Shown here one piece after another: positions 1 through 8,319 of a stretch of 64,000 nucleotides of DNA. Source of the DNA: Arthrobacter sp. FB24 (GTDB lineage Bacteria; Actinomycetota; Actinomycetes; Actinomycetales; Micrococcaceae); assembly GCF_000196235.1 (NCBI RefSeq), contig NC_008541.1, positions 3,286,001-3,350,000 on the forward strand, given 5' to 3'. The notes under the pieces are model-generated. The model was not told the origin of the DNA. It saw only the letters and a program-made list of their open reading frames with translations, and searched no databases. Position 1 is the first letter of the stretch. Each line of letters opens with the position of its first letter. A program made the translations under genes and the position numbers.

Positions 1-311
1 CGGCCTCGGCCAGGCCGGGCTTCTCGGAACACCAGACCGGGTGGGCCTTTGACATCGGCGACGGCGGCGGGGCGTGCAGCTTCCAGCCGTGTTTCGCCGA
101 ACAGCCGGCGGCGGTGTGGGCCAAGGCCAACGCGCACCGCTTTGGTTTTGTGGTGCGGTATCCGTGGATGTTCCACGAGGTCACGGGTTACTACTACGAG
201 TCCTGGCATCTGCGGTTCATCGGCGTGGAGGCGGCAGCGGACATGTCAGCCAAGGGCATTGCGACGCTGGAGGAGTACTTCGGACTGGAAGCGGCCCCGG
301 GGTATCTGTAG
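1..311 (+). CDS. VanY-type D-alanyl-D-alanine carboxypeptidase, 3' end (partial)
   Basis: The reading frame is open from base 3 to the TAG at 309-311; the start lies before the window. It ends a zinc peptidase of family M15B, which trims D-Ala from peptidoglycan stem peptides outside the membrane. Visible hallmarks are SARPGFSEHQTGWAFDIGDG (the S-x-H-x-x-G-x-A-x-D pattern with zinc-ligand His and Asp) and, 50-60 residues later, ESWHLRFIG (catalytic Glu and zinc-ligand His). Substrate and any signal peptide cannot be judged because the N-terminus is missing. It reads towards mscL, with about 90 bases between them and no clear terminator. Confidence 0.85.
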   Translation, partial: ASARPGFSEHQTGWAFDIGDGGGACSFQPCFAEQPAAVWAKANAHRFGFVVRYPWMFHEVTGYYYESWHLRFIGVEAAADMSAKGIATLEEYFGLEAAPGYL

Positions 312-404
312 GGCTGCTTCGCCGTCGGGTTGACCGGCGACACGGCTCTGCGAAATTACCCTGCCGTCACATCGTGTTCACAGAGCCGCGCTAGTCTGGG
401 TCGC

Positions 405-800
405 ATGTTGACCGGATTCAAGAATTTCATCATGAAGGGCAACGTCGTAGACCTTGCCGTGGCCGTGGTCATGGGTGCGGCTTTCAGCGCCGTCGTGACC
501 TCAATCGTTGAAGGTCTGCTGACCCCGCTGATCGGCCGCTTGTTCAATGCCAAGGGCATTGAGGACATGCAGTGGGAGGGGTTCATGTATGGCTCCGTCA
601 TCTCCTCCGTCATTTCGTTCCTGCTCGTCGGCGCTTCCATCTATTTCGTGGTCGTCCTGCCGATGAACCACATGATCGAACGCCGCAACCGCAGGCTCGG
701 AATTGGTACCGAGGTCAAGGAAGAGGCCGCCGAGGACCCACAAATCGCACTCCTCACTGAAATCCGCGACTCACTCCGGAGCGGCAGCACACGGGCCTAG
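405..800 (+). CDS. mscL: Large-conductance mechanosensitive channel MscL
   Basis: 131 residues, the usual MscL length. MscL forms a homopentameric membrane pore that opens under extreme tension and releases solutes on hypo-osmotic shock. The start MLTGFKNFIMKGNVVDLAV matches the family N-terminal helix; TM1 (AVAVVMGAAFSAVVTSIVEG, about 15-40) and TM2 (about 65-90) flank a short periplasmic loop, followed by a charged cytoplasmic helix (EVKEEAAEDPQIALLTEIRDSL). An upstream in-frame start at 330 would add 25 non-conserved residues and was rejected. A bidirectional hairpin follows, shared with the convergent glmM. Confidence 0.96.
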   Translation: MLTGFKNFIMKGNVVDLAVAVVMGAAFSAVVTSIVEGLLTPLIGRLFNAKGIEDMQWEGFMYGSVISSVISFLLVGASIYFVVVLPMNHMIERRNRRLGIGTEVKEEAAEDPQIALLTEIRDSLRSGSTRA

Positions 801-815
801 GTTCCTGAGGACACA

Positions 816-851
816 AAAGTGGTCCGCCTCCGGATGGGGGCGGACCACTTT
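816..851. terminator. Bidirectional terminator between mscL and glmM
   Basis: A perfect 13-bp stem (AAAGTGGTCCGCC at 816-828 with GGCGGACCACTTT at 839-851) lies between convergent mscL and glmM. The A-rich left side and T-rich right side give short U-tracts in both directions. Confidence 0.85.
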
Positions 852-868
852 GCTGTTTGCGGGCGTGG

Positions 869-2227
869 TTAGACCGCCGGCGCGACGGCCAGGCGTTCCT
901 CCACCACGGCGGCAAGGTGCTTGCAGATGCGTTCGGCGGTGGGCATGTCGGCCGCCTCCACCATCACCCGGACCAAAGCCTCGGTTCCGGACGGCCGCAG
1001 CAGCACACGGCCGGTTTCGCCAAGTTCCGCGGAAGCCTCAGCCACAGCGGCCAGGACACCCTCGTCGGTGCCGGCGCGGGCCTTGTCCACCTTCTTGACG
1101 TTGATCATCAGCTGCGGAAGCTTGGTCATCACCGTGGCGAGTTCTTTCAATGACTTGCCCGTGAGCGCCACCTGGGCGGCCAGTTGCAGGCCGGTCAGGA
1201 GTCCGTCGCCGGTGGTGGCGTGGTCTGCGAAGATCACGTGGCCGGACTGTTCGCCGCCGAGGTTGTAGCCGCCGTCGCGCATTTCCTCAAGAACGTAGCG
1301 GTCCCCCACTGCGGTCTCCCGGATGCTGATCCCGGCGTTGCGGAGGGCGATCTTCAGCCCGAGGTTGCTCATGACGGTGGCCACCAGGACGTTGTCCTTG
1401 AGCTTCCCGGATTCCTTCAGCGCCAGGGCGAGGATGGCCATGATCTGGTCACCGTCCACCTCGTTGCCTTCATGGTCGATGGCAAGGCACCGGTCGGCGT
1501 CGCCGTCGTGGGCGATGCCGAGGTCGGCACCGTGTTCCACCACTGCCCGCTGGAGGGCGCCGAGGTGGGTTGAGCCCACGCCGTCGTTGATGTTCAGGCC
1601 GTCGGGCTCAGCGCCGATAACCACGATCTCGGCACCGGCGTCGTTGAAGAGCTGCGGTGAACAGCCGCTGGCCGCACCGTGGGCGCAGTCGAGGACAACC
1701 TTCAGCCCGTCCAGGCGGTGCGGCAGGGTCCCGAGCAGGTGGACGATGTAGCGGTCCTCGGCGTCTGAGAACGTCTGAATACGGCCTACGTCGCTGCCTG
1801 TGGGCCTGACGGGATCCTTGGCCATCTGGGCTTCGATGGCATCCTCCACCTCGTCGGGGAGCTTCTGGCCGCCCTTGGCGAAGAATTTGATGCCGTTGTC
1901 CGGCGCAGGGTTATGGGAGGCGGAGATCATGACGCCGAAGTCGGCGTGGAGGTCGGCCACCAGGTAGGCGGCGGCAGGAGTGGGGAGGACGCCGGCATCG
2001 TAGACGTCGATACCGGAACTGGACAGCCCCGCCGAGACGGCTGCGGAGATGAACTCGCCACTGGCACGCGGATCGCGGGCCACCACGGCGCGCGGCCGGG
2101 CGCCATTGGTGCTGCGTTCGTGGCCGAGGACGACGGCGGCCGCTTGCGCCAACTGCATCGCCAGCTCTGCTGTGAGCAGGCCGTTAGCCAGGCCCCGGAC
2201 ACCATCTGTTCCAAATAATCTAGACAT
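869..2227 (-). CDS. glmM: Phosphoglucosamine mutase GlmM
   Basis: 452 residues. GlmM converts glucosamine-6-phosphate to glucosamine-1-phosphate on the way to UDP-GlcNAc for peptidoglycan. Seen: N-terminal [12 protein letters not shown], the phosphoserine loop MISASHNP with active Ser104, the metal-binding DGDADR loop at 241-246, the sugar-binding GGEQSGH loop, and the C-terminal phosphate-binding [11 protein letters not shown]. The open frame extends 63 codons further upstream, but family alignment places the start at the ATG at 2227. It lies downstream of rplM-rpsI on the same strand, separated by a strong hairpin; the glmM/rpsI/rplM neighbourhood is typical of actinobacteria. Confidence 0.97.
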   Translation of the reverse strand: MSRLFGTDGVRGLANGLLTAELAMQLAQAAAVVLGHERSTNGARPRAVVARDPRASGEFISAAVSAGLSSSGIDVYDAGVLPTPAAAYLVADLHADFGVMISASHNPAPDNGIKFFAKGGQKLPDEVEDAIEAQMAKDPVRPTGSDVGRIQTFSDAEDRYIVHLLGTLPHRLDGLKVVLDCAHGAASGCSPQLFNDAGAEIVVIGAEPDGLNINDGVGSTHLGALQRAVVEHGADLGIAHDGDADRCLAIDHEGNEVDGDQIMAILALALKESGKLKDNVLVATVMSNLGLKIALRNAGISIRETAVGDRYVLEEMRDGGYNLGGEQSGHVIFADHATTGDGLLTGLQLAAQVALTGKSLKELATVMTKLPQLMINVKKVDKARAGTDEGVLAAVAEASAELGETGRVLLRPSGTEALVRVMVEAADMPTAERICKHLAAVVEERLAVAPAV

Positions 2228-2356
2228 CGGGTCAAGTTTAGACGATGGACCGGCGGGGGCCGTCTTTGGCTCGCGTCCGGGCGATGGCCGCCTCCGCTGC
2301 GCGGGCGGCTTCGCGGCCCCGGCCGCACCGTGTTTTACGGCGGAAGCCCTTAACGG

Positions 2357-2394
2357 CCGAAGCCCGCCCCGCCGAGCGGCGGGGCGGGCTTCGG
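2357..2394 (-). terminator. Strong hairpin downstream of rpsI
   Basis: A perfect 17-bp GC-rich stem (CCGAAGCCCGCCCCGCC with its complement) and a 4-nt loop lie between rpsI and glmM. No U-tract follows on the minus strand, so it may be a U-less terminator or a 3'-end stabiliser. Confidence 0.6.
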
Positions 2395-2422
2395 TAAGCG
2401 CCATAGGCGCCTGCAAGCGGAT

Positions 2423-2929
2423 TTAGCGCTTGGAGTACTGCTGAGCCTTGCGGGCCTTCTTGAGACCGGCCTTCTTGCGCTCGATGACGCGTGCGTCACG
2501 AGTCAGGTAGCCGGCCTTCTTCAGGATGGCGCGGTTGTTCTCGATGTCGATCTCGTTCAGTGAACGGGCGATGCCGAGACGCAGCGCACCGGCCTGGCCG
2601 GAAGGGCCACCGCCGTGGATGCGGGCAATGACGTCGTAGGCGCCGTCAAGATCGAGGATCTTGAAGGGCTCGTTGACGTCCTGCTGGTGCAGCTTGTTCG
2701 GGAAGTAGTTCGCCAGCTCGCGGCCGTTGATGATCCACTTGCCGGAACCCGGCACAACGCGAACGCGTGCAACGGCTTCCTTGCGGCGGCCAACAGCTGC
2801 GCCGGCAACGGTCAGTGCCGGGCGCTCCTTCTTCGGCGCAGCAGCTTCAGCAGCTCCGCTTTCCGAGGTGTAGCTGGTCAGGGTTTCCTCGGCCTCAACG
2901 GCTTCGGTGGTCTCTTCGTTCTGAGCCAC
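2423..2929 (-). CDS. rpsI: 30S ribosomal protein S9
   Basis: 168 residues, starting with GTG at 2929 behind AAGGAG at 5-nt spacing. S9 binds the 16S head, and its basic C-terminal tail reaches the P-site tRNA. Seen: [31 protein letters not shown] and the invariant end [12 protein letters not shown]. Residues 1-38 form an acidic, Ala/Glu-rich N-terminal extension absent from the E. coli protein (130 residues). It is co-transcribed with rplM, which ends 38 nt upstream. Confidence 0.97.
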   Translation of the reverse strand: MAQNEETTEAVEAEETLTSYTSESGAAEAAAPKKERPALTVAGAAVGRRKEAVARVRVVPGSGKWIINGRELANYFPNKLHQQDVNEPFKILDLDGAYDVIARIHGGGPSGQAGALRLGIARSLNEIDIENNRAILKKAGYLTRDARVIERKKAGLKKARKAQQYSKR

Positions 2930-2967
2930 GGTTCTCCTTGTATAGATAAGTTGTTTGGTGGCCAGGA

Positions 2968-3411
2968 CTACTGGGCGACCTGGGAAATTTCGAAAGTCTT
3001 GGGCTGCTGGGCGGCGTGCGGGTGCTCTGCACCGCGGTAAACCTTCAGCTTGCCCAGCTGCTGTGCAGCGAGGGAGTTCTTCGGGAGCATGCCCTTGATG
3101 GCCTTCTCCACGGCGCGGACCGGGTTGGATTCCAGCAGTTCCGCGTAGTTGACGGAGGTCAGGCCGCCCGGGTAGCCGGAGTGGCGGTAAGCGCGCTTCT
3201 GCTCGAGCTTGGCGCCGGTCAGGGCAACCTTCTCAGCGTTGATGATGATGACGAAGTCGCCCATGTCCATGTGGGGAGCAAAGGTGGCCTTATGCTTGCC
3301 GCGCAGCAGGATTGCGGTCTGGCTGGCGAGACGACCAAGGACAACGTCGGTGGCGTCAATGACGTGCCACTGGCGGTTGATATCGCCGGGCTTCGGGGTG
3401 TACGTACGCAC
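2968..3411 (-). CDS. rplM: 50S ribosomal protein L13
   Basis: 147 residues from the GTG at 3411 ([20 protein letters not shown]). L13 is an early 23S-binding assembly protein. Conserved blocks [22 protein letters not shown] and the motif RHSGYPGG are present. A second in-frame GTG at 3456 would add 15 residues ([14 protein letters not shown]) with no homology; a GAGG sits about 10 nt before the chosen start. First gene of the rplM-rpsI operon, with a leader of about 200 nt. Confidence 0.95.
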   Translation of the reverse strand: MRTYTPKPGDINRQWHVIDATDVVLGRLASQTAILLRGKHKATFAPHMDMGDFVIIINAEKVALTGAKLEQKRAYRHSGYPGGLTSVNYAELLESNPVRAVEKAIKGMLPKNSLAAQQLGKLKVYRGAEHPHAAQQPKTFEISQVAQ

Positions 3412-3618
3412 GGTGTTTGCCTCGTTCTTGTTCTGGCGTTCTTGTTTAGGTGTCACTTAAGGGTGTGCACCTACTATCTATGCGCTACCGGAACAGAGGT
3501 GAGGGCTCTATGAATCCAGTGGTCCAGAAGTCTCGAATATGCCCGAGGAGTAGTTATCCTGCAACCGGATTCTCAGCGGGCACGCATCATCGAGAAAGGA
3601 CACGCACAACGACTATCA

Positions 3619-3648
3619 AGAATAGCGGGTACAGAGGCCGCTGGTCAA
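3619..3648 (-). promoter_or_regulatory. Candidate sigma-A promoter for rplM-rpsI
   Basis: On the minus strand, TTGACC (3648-3643) and TATTCT (3624-3619) are separated by 18 nt, about 200 nt before rplM. This is a consensus match only. The rest of 3457-3681 has no credible gene. Confidence 0.4.
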
Positions 3649-3732
3649 AATAGGCTCTAGGTAGCCAGCCTGCGCCGGTCCTTGCCGGGGCTGCGGCGAG
3701 GACCACGAACAACTCCGAGCTTAGGTGCCCCG

Positions 3733-4422
3733 TTGACTGAACTGCCGATTGCTTTGTTGGTTACCGCCTGCGCCCTTTTGGGCCTGGCCGCAGCACCCGC
3801 CGCCCTTGCAGTCACGCGGCGGTTGCTGCCCGGCACCGAGCTGGGGCGCGTGCGCTGGCATGCTGTTGCCGGCTCTGTCGCCACAGCAGCGCTGTTTGGG
3901 GCGATGGCTTGGCGCTTCGGCTCGACCTGGGTGCTGCCGGCCTTCCTATTTCTCTGTGCAGCTGGTCTTGTGCTCTCGCGGATTGACCTCCAACACAAAC
4001 TATTGCCCAACAGGATTATTGTTCCCATGCTCGGAATCGGCCTCCTGCTGCTGCTTTTGGACGCCAGCATGAACCAGCGATGGGGAAATCTGCTCGTGGC
4101 AGCAATCGGATGTGCCGTAACGTTCGTGATCTACCTACTTTTGGCGCTAATTTCTCCCCGCGGAATGGGGATGGGCGACGTAAAGCTCTCAGCACCACTT
4201 GGTTTGTACTTGGGCTACCTCTCCGTGGGGCACTTGATACTGGGTGTTGCTCTTGGCTTTGTTGTGGGCGCTGTGACCAGTGTGCTCCTTGTTACAGGCG
4301 GATTCGCGGGGCGGAAGACCTCAGTGCCGTTCGGGCCGTCGATGTTCGCGGGCTGCGTCCTGACAGTGCTGTGGGGCACCGAGATAGGGCGGGTTCTCTT
4401 ACCGACGGTCTTCCCCCGCTAG
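3733..4422 (+). CDS. Prepilin peptidase (A24 family, TadV/CpaA-like)
   Basis: 229 residues from a TTG at 3733 (AGG 7 nt upstream). A further TTG at 3682 would add 17 residues but lacks a ribosome site. An inner-membrane aspartyl protease that removes the leader from Flp-type prepilins. Seen: several hydrophobic segments, SRIDLQHKLLPN with catalytic Asp85, and the GMGMGDVK loop with Asp149 (GxGD motif). It is the short form, without the N-terminal methyltransferase domain of PilD, as usual for tad systems. It is the only such peptidase in the window, 224 bases before flp1, so it probably serves both tad loci. Confidence 0.88.
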   Translation: MTELPIALLVTACALLGLAAAPAALAVTRRLLPGTELGRVRWHAVAGSVATAALFGAMAWRFGSTWVLPAFLFLCAAGLVLSRIDLQHKLLPNRIIVPMLGIGLLLLLLDASMNQRWGNLLVAAIGCAVTFVIYLLLALISPRGMGMGDVKLSAPLGLYLGYLSVGHLILGVALGFVVGAVTSVLLVTGGFAGRKTSVPFGPSMFAGCVLTVLWGTEIGRVLLPTVFPR

Positions 4423-4428
4423 CCGTTT

Positions 4429-4457
4429 CCGAGTACACCAAGTAGTCGCGTACTCGG
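4429..4457 (+). other. Inverted repeat upstream of flp1
   Basis: CCGAGTAC (4429-4436) and GTACTCGG (4450-4457) could pair just after the prepilin peptidase stop. No U-tract follows. GAGTAC recurs at about 4519, so this may be an operator-type site or a weak terminator. Confidence 0.3.
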
Positions 4458-4646
4458 GGAGCCCCCATTAAGTTGTGTTACAGCAAGTAGACGACTGATT
4501 CTCGTGTCAAAAAGACGAGTACATCCACTCATTGTGGGGCCATTTGTTACTCCTGTATTCCTTAGTGCATCGAACTTCTAGCAACGCCAAGTTGGGGGGA
4601 GCTGGAAATTCGAAACCAATTCAGCACTCACAAAAGGAACACGAAA

Positions 4647-4841
4647 ATGAACTCAGCACTGGTCTCCATGATCGCTTTTGTCGCCGGCGTCAAGAACCGC
4701 CTCACGGGTGAAGAAAAGGGCGCAACGGCCGTTGAATACGGCCTGATGGTTGCACTCATCGTTATCGCCGCGATCCTCGGTATCACGGCTGTAGGTACCA
4801 GCCTTCAGACGCTGTTCAACGATATCTCCCTCAAGCTCTAG
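4647..4841 (+). CDS. flp: Flp-type pilin, locus 1
   Basis: 64 residues, with AAGGAA 9 nt before ATG. Major subunit of a tad/Flp pilus: a short leader is cleaved after the Gly in EEKGATAVEYG (the G-x4-E-Y processing site of Flp prepilins), leaving a hydrophobic helix GLMVALIVIAAILGITAVG and a short polar tail. First structural gene of tad locus 1. A hairpin follows the stop before tadE, which would favour much higher expression of the pilin than of the machinery. Confidence 0.93.
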   Translation: MNSALVSMIAFVAGVKNRLTGEEKGATAVEYGLMVALIVIAAILGITAVGTSLQTLFNDISLKL

Positions 4842-4867
4842 GGTTCGGTTCAATCAAGCGCCCATTG

Positions 4868-4900
4868 ATGGCGGCTTCCAGGCCATCTGGGAGCCGCCAT
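4868..4900 (+). terminator. Hairpin/attenuator between flp1 and tadE1
   Basis: ATGGCGGCT (4868-4876) pairs with AGCCGCCAT (4892-4900), followed by TGGCTTTT. It lies in the flp-tadE gap, the same place as the stronger hairpin of locus 2, and could act as a partial terminator. Confidence 0.6.
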
Positions 4901-4928
4901 TGGCTTTTCGAGACATGAGGATCGAAAA

Positions 4929-5321
4929 ATGCGTAGGAATAACGAAAATGGTGCTGCCGCAGTTGAATTTGCTTTGATATTGCCGGTCTTGCTTCTCATA
5001 TTGATCGGCATTATCGAATTCTCCCTTGCTTTCAACGCGCAGCTATCCCTCAACCAAGCCGCTCGAGAAGGGGCGCGCAGCATGGCGATCCACAACAGCA
5101 CGAGCACTGCTGCGACCGCGGCAGCCAATGCCGCAGGGCGCCTGGCTCCCAGCACGGTTACCACGACTTTCGCTGTCACAGGCGGCGGTACAACCTGTGC
5201 AGCGGGAAAGCAAGTGACCGCAACCACAAGTTACACACTGACCACTGTCACAGGATTCCTGGACGCCTTCACCGGCACCATCGTTCTCACAGGAAAAGGA
5301 ACAATGCAATGCGGCGGCTGA
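4929..5321 (+). CDS. tadE: TadE-like pseudopilin, locus 1
   Basis: 130 residues, start ATG behind GAGGAT. TadE-type minor pseudopilins have a prepilin-like N-terminus and are needed for Flp pilus assembly. Seen: NGAAAVEFALILPVLLLILIG (GxxxVEF processing-type motif plus one TM helix), NQAAREGARSMAI, and a Ser/Thr-rich C-terminal half with two Cys. The last 13 nt overlap tadG1. The coding DNA is markedly AT-rich for this chromosome (23 G/C in the 60 bases from 4921). Confidence 0.88.
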   Translation: MRRNNENGAAAVEFALILPVLLLILIGIIEFSLAFNAQLSLNQAAREGARSMAIHNSTSTAATAAANAAGRLAPSTVTTTFAVTGGGTTCAAGKQVTATTSYTLTTVTGFLDAFTGTIVLTGKGTMQCGG

Positions 5322-6334
5322 TCAAAAAATCGGAGAATGAACGCGGCGCTACCGCCGTAGTCGTGGCTGTGATGATGGTGATGCTGCTTAGCTTTGGTGC
5401 AATCGCTGTTGACGTCGGTGCAATGTACGCCGAGAAATCGGTGACGCAGAACGGTGCTGACGCCGCTGCCCTGGCTGTGGCCCAGAAATGCGCAAAGAAC
5501 ACCGCTGATCCCACTTGCATCACGGGATCCACCCTGTCGGGCACACTGGCCAACGCCAATGCCAAGGACAACCTCACGAATGTGGCCTCGACCATCGTGG
5601 ACAAGACCGCTGGCAAGGTGACGGTCACTACAAATGCCCAAGATTCCACCGGTGTGCATTTTTCCACCTTCTTTGCCCGTATCTTCGGGACTGATACTAC
5701 GACTATTGGAGCAGTCGCCGAAGCAAAATGGGGCGGCGCGCAGTCCGGAAACGTATTCCCCATTGCCTTCTCAGAATGCGAAGTGGACCTCAGCGTTGCG
5801 GGGGACGGCTCGACTCAATTCCTGCTGTCCCACGGCACGGGGGCCGGCAAGAAAGACACCTGCCACAGCACTGCCTCGGGCCTTGAAATTCCTGGAGGCT
5901 TCGGCTGGCTAGTCACTGGCGGCTCTTGCACGACGAAAGTTGACCTTGCCTCCCCATGGGTGGCCAGCAACACAGGAAACAACCCCGAAACCGGTTGCGG
6001 CGGAATCCTCCAAGGCTGGAAGGACAGGCTTATTGCCGGACAAAAAGTCGTGGCGCTGCTTCCCGTATTCGACAGTACCCGAGGCACCGGTTCCGGTGCT
6101 GAATTTCATCTCAAAGCATTCGCTGCCATAGATCTCATGGGCTGGGACTTGGCCAACCAAGATCCTTTCCATTACATGCCTTCAACCGCCCAGGCCTTCA
6201 AGGACGCCGGTGGATGGAAGAGCAGCGATTTGGGCATCGTCGGAAAGTTCGTCCGCTATGTAGCCCTGGACGAAGCATTTGATGTCGGCGGACCCACCAC
6301 CTACGGCGGAACCGTCGTAGAGCTCACCAAATAA
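5309..6334 (+). CDS. TadG-like pilus assembly protein, locus 1
   Basis: 341 residues. It begins inside tadE1, with its ribosome site (AAAGGAA) in the end of that gene, suggesting translational coupling. The N-terminal ERGATAVVVAVMMVMLLSFG has a pilin-like TM helix (TadE/G N-terminal domain), followed by AVDVGAMYAEKSVTQNGADAAALA, typical of TadG-family proteins. A C-terminal extracytoplasmic domain of about 270 residues contains several Cys that may form disulfides. I see no von Willebrand MIDAS motif, so it is a short, actinobacterial-type TadG. Confidence 0.82.
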   Translation: MRRLIKKSENERGATAVVVAVMMVMLLSFGAIAVDVGAMYAEKSVTQNGADAAALAVAQKCAKNTADPTCITGSTLSGTLANANAKDNLTNVASTIVDKTAGKVTVTTNAQDSTGVHFSTFFARIFGTDTTTIGAVAEAKWGGAQSGNVFPIAFSECEVDLSVAGDGSTQFLLSHGTGAGKKDTCHSTASGLEIPGGFGWLVTGGSCTTKVDLASPWVASNTGNNPETGCGGILQGWKDRLIAGQKVVALLPVFDSTRGTGSGAEFHLKAFAAIDLMGWDLANQDPFHYMPSTAQAFKDAGGWKSSDLGIVGKFVRYVALDEAFDVGGPTTYGGTVVELTK

Positions 6335-6352
6335 GAACCAAAGGAGAATCCC

Positions 6353-7123
6353 GTGAAATCCAGGCTGCTGGGGGGCCTAGCAGCATTGCTCTTGGCAATT
6401 GTCGGATCTGTACTGATGTTCAATTACGCACAGGCAGCCGACAGCCGAGCTCAGCAAGGCTTAGAGCCCGTTGAAGTTCTTGTTGTTCAGAAAGCCGTTA
6501 CGGCGGGCACCCCGGTGTCCAAGCTTTCCGAATCCGTTAAGTTAACGTCCATTCCAGGGACTGCTGTTCCTGCCGATGCAGTGAAGTCCCTAAGCGATTT
6601 CTCCGACAAAGTCACCGCAGTTGACCTCCAGCCTGGGGAACAACTCCTGAAAGCCCGTCTCGTTGATCCGAACGCCTTGGCGGCGCCTGGCACTGTTCCT
6701 GTTCCGGCCGGCATGGAGGAGATCTCGGTGCTGCTGGAACCGCAGCGCGTGATTGGTGGCCGCTTGGCTGCAGGGGACACCGTAGGTGTTTACATCTCAT
6801 ACAAGATGGACGACAAAGCTGGCGCGGACGCACCGGTCAGTAATGACATCAAGGGTTTCAAGGAGTTTACCGGGAAGGCTTTCCACAAGGTGCTCGTCAC
6901 CAGCGTTCAGCAGGCTCCCCCGGAGACCACCAAGGATGCAAGCTCCGCTGACGGCCCGGCGTTGCCTTCAGGTTCTGTTTACGTGACGCTTGCCCGTGAA
7001 GACGTTGACGCCGCCGAAATCGTTTTTGGTGCCGAGTTTGGAAAGATCTGGCTCTCCAAGGAGACCAACGAGTCGAAGGATTCCAAGCCTGGCTTGGTGA
7101 CCTTGGGGAAGGTCGCACAATGA
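6353..7123 (+). CDS. cpaB: CpaB/RcpC-like Flp pilus protein (SAF domain), locus 1
   Basis: 256 residues, GTG start behind AAGGAGA. RcpC/CpaB proteins are envelope components associated with pilus secretion. Seen: an N-terminal signal/TM segment (GGLAALLLAIVGSVLMF), then an SAF-type domain (EVLVVQKAVTAGTPVSKL ... LQPGEQLLKARL), and a second domain beginning EEISVLLEPQRVIGGRLAAGDTVGVYIS. The C-terminal 40 residues include AREDVDAAEIVFGAEFGKIWLS, repeated almost identically in the locus 2 copy. The stop overlaps the tadZ1 start by 4 nt. Confidence 0.86.
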   Translation: MKSRLLGGLAALLLAIVGSVLMFNYAQAADSRAQQGLEPVEVLVVQKAVTAGTPVSKLSESVKLTSIPGTAVPADAVKSLSDFSDKVTAVDLQPGEQLLKARLVDPNALAAPGTVPVPAGMEEISVLLEPQRVIGGRLAAGDTVGVYISYKMDDKAGADAPVSNDIKGFKEFTGKAFHKVLVTSVQQAPPETTKDASSADGPALPSGSVYVTLAREDVDAAEIVFGAEFGKIWLSKETNESKDSKPGLVTLGKVAQ

Positions 7124-8319
7124 GCCGCTTCGTGGTCATCACCGCCGCGCAGGATTTTCAGCGCAAGGTACAGTCGGCGGTGCGCGGTGCACTCCACGGC
7201 ACTGTGCAGATTCTTCCACCGTCAGTGATGCTCGGCGGCCCTCAGGAGCTCTTCGGCCGACTCTCCGGCGAACCTCCGGAAGTTCTTGTCTTGGGCCCGG
7301 GACTTCCGGGCGACGAGGCCCTCAAGCTGGCCACGGTGTTCGACCTCCAGTATCCGGAAATCAGCTTGGTGCTCGTGGAGGACATGGCCTCAGAGCAAGT
7401 CATCAATGCAATGCGGGCCGGCATACGGGACATCGTCAGTCCCAGCGCGGAGGTGTCTGAACTGCGCATCTTGCTGGAGCGGGCGTGCCTGGCCTCGGCA
7501 GGGCGCCGACGGGGATTAGTTGCAGCCGCCGGCCCTGAACGGCCGGCGGGTCGGGTCATCGCCGTAATGTCGCCAAAGGGTGGTGTTGGCAAGACTACGG
7601 TGGCCACAAACCTGGCGATTGGGCTGGGCAAGATTGCTCCCATGGGCGTCGTGATCGTTGATCTCGATGTTCAATTCGGCGATGTCGCAACCGGGCTCCA
7701 ACTGGAGCCCGAGCACACTCTCCGTGACGCTGTTGGGGGCGCTGCTTTCCAGGATTCAATGGTTCTCAAGGCTTTCCTCACCGTTCATCCCAGCGGGATC
7801 TATGCCCTATGTGCACCAAATACGCCCGGCGAGGCCGACCATATTAGCGGCGAAGCCGTCAGCCATCTTCTGAACCAGATGGCTGCCGAATTCCAGTATG
7901 TGGTGGTGGATACCACCCCGGGTCTGGGCGAGCACGTGCTCGCAACCCTCGAGCAGGCAACGGACGCAGTGTGGGTCTGCGGTATGGACATTCCCAGCAT
8001 CCGTGGATTGCACACGAGCTTCGAAGTACTACGGGAGCTCCAGCTGCTACCGCAGGGCCGGCACGTTGTACTCAACTTCGCTGACAGGCGGAGTGGTCTT
8101 ACTGTCCAGGATGTTGAGGCGACCATTGGGGTCCCCGTTGACACTGTGGTTCCGCGCTCACGGGCAGTCCCGTTTTCTACCAACAAGGGTGTGCCCTTGC
8201 TGCAGGACTCGTCACATGACGGTGCTGCTCGCGCCTTCGCCAAATTGGTGGAGCGCTTCGACCCCAAGAGGGCCACACAACCACAGAAGAAAGTACACCG
8301 TCGGATGGTGATCTCATGA
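7120..8319 (+). CDS. TadZ/CpaE-like ParA-family ATPase, locus 1
   Basis: 399 residues. Residues 1-125 resemble a degenerate receiver domain; 145-390 form a ParA/MinD-type ATPase with deviant Walker A KGGVGKTT at 153-160, DLDVQFGD at 181-188 and the switch segment VVVDTTPGLGEHV. TadZ/CpaE positions the Tad machine, usually at a pole. The N-terminal domain lacks a clear phosphoacceptor Asp (VLVLGPGLPGDEALKL), so phosphorylation is unlikely. ATGA overlaps at both ends (cpaB and tadA) point to one translationally coupled message. Confidence 0.9.
   Translation: MSRFVVITAAQDFQRKVQSAVRGALHGTVQILPPSVMLGGPQELFGRLSGEPPEVLVLGPGLPGDEALKLATVFDLQYPEISLVLVEDMASEQVINAMRAGIRDIVSPSAEVSELRILLERACLASAGRRRGLVAAAGPERPAGRVIAVMSPKGGVGKTTVATNLAIGLGKIAPMGVVIVDLDVQFGDVATGLQLEPEHTLRDAVGGAAFQDSMVLKAFLTVHPSGIYALCAPNTPGEADHISGEAVSHLLNQMAAEFQYVVVDTTPGLGEHVLATLEQATDAVWVCGMDIPSIRGLHTSFEVLRELQLLPQGRHVVLNFADRRSGLTVQDVEATIGVPVDTVVPRSRAVPFSTNKGVPLLQDSSHDGAARAFAKLVERFDPKRATQPQKKVHRRMVIS

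Noticed and set aside
3682..3732. Earlier TTG start for the prepilin peptidase
   Set aside because: No ribosome site at a proper distance; the 17 added residues are polar and not expected before the first membrane helix.
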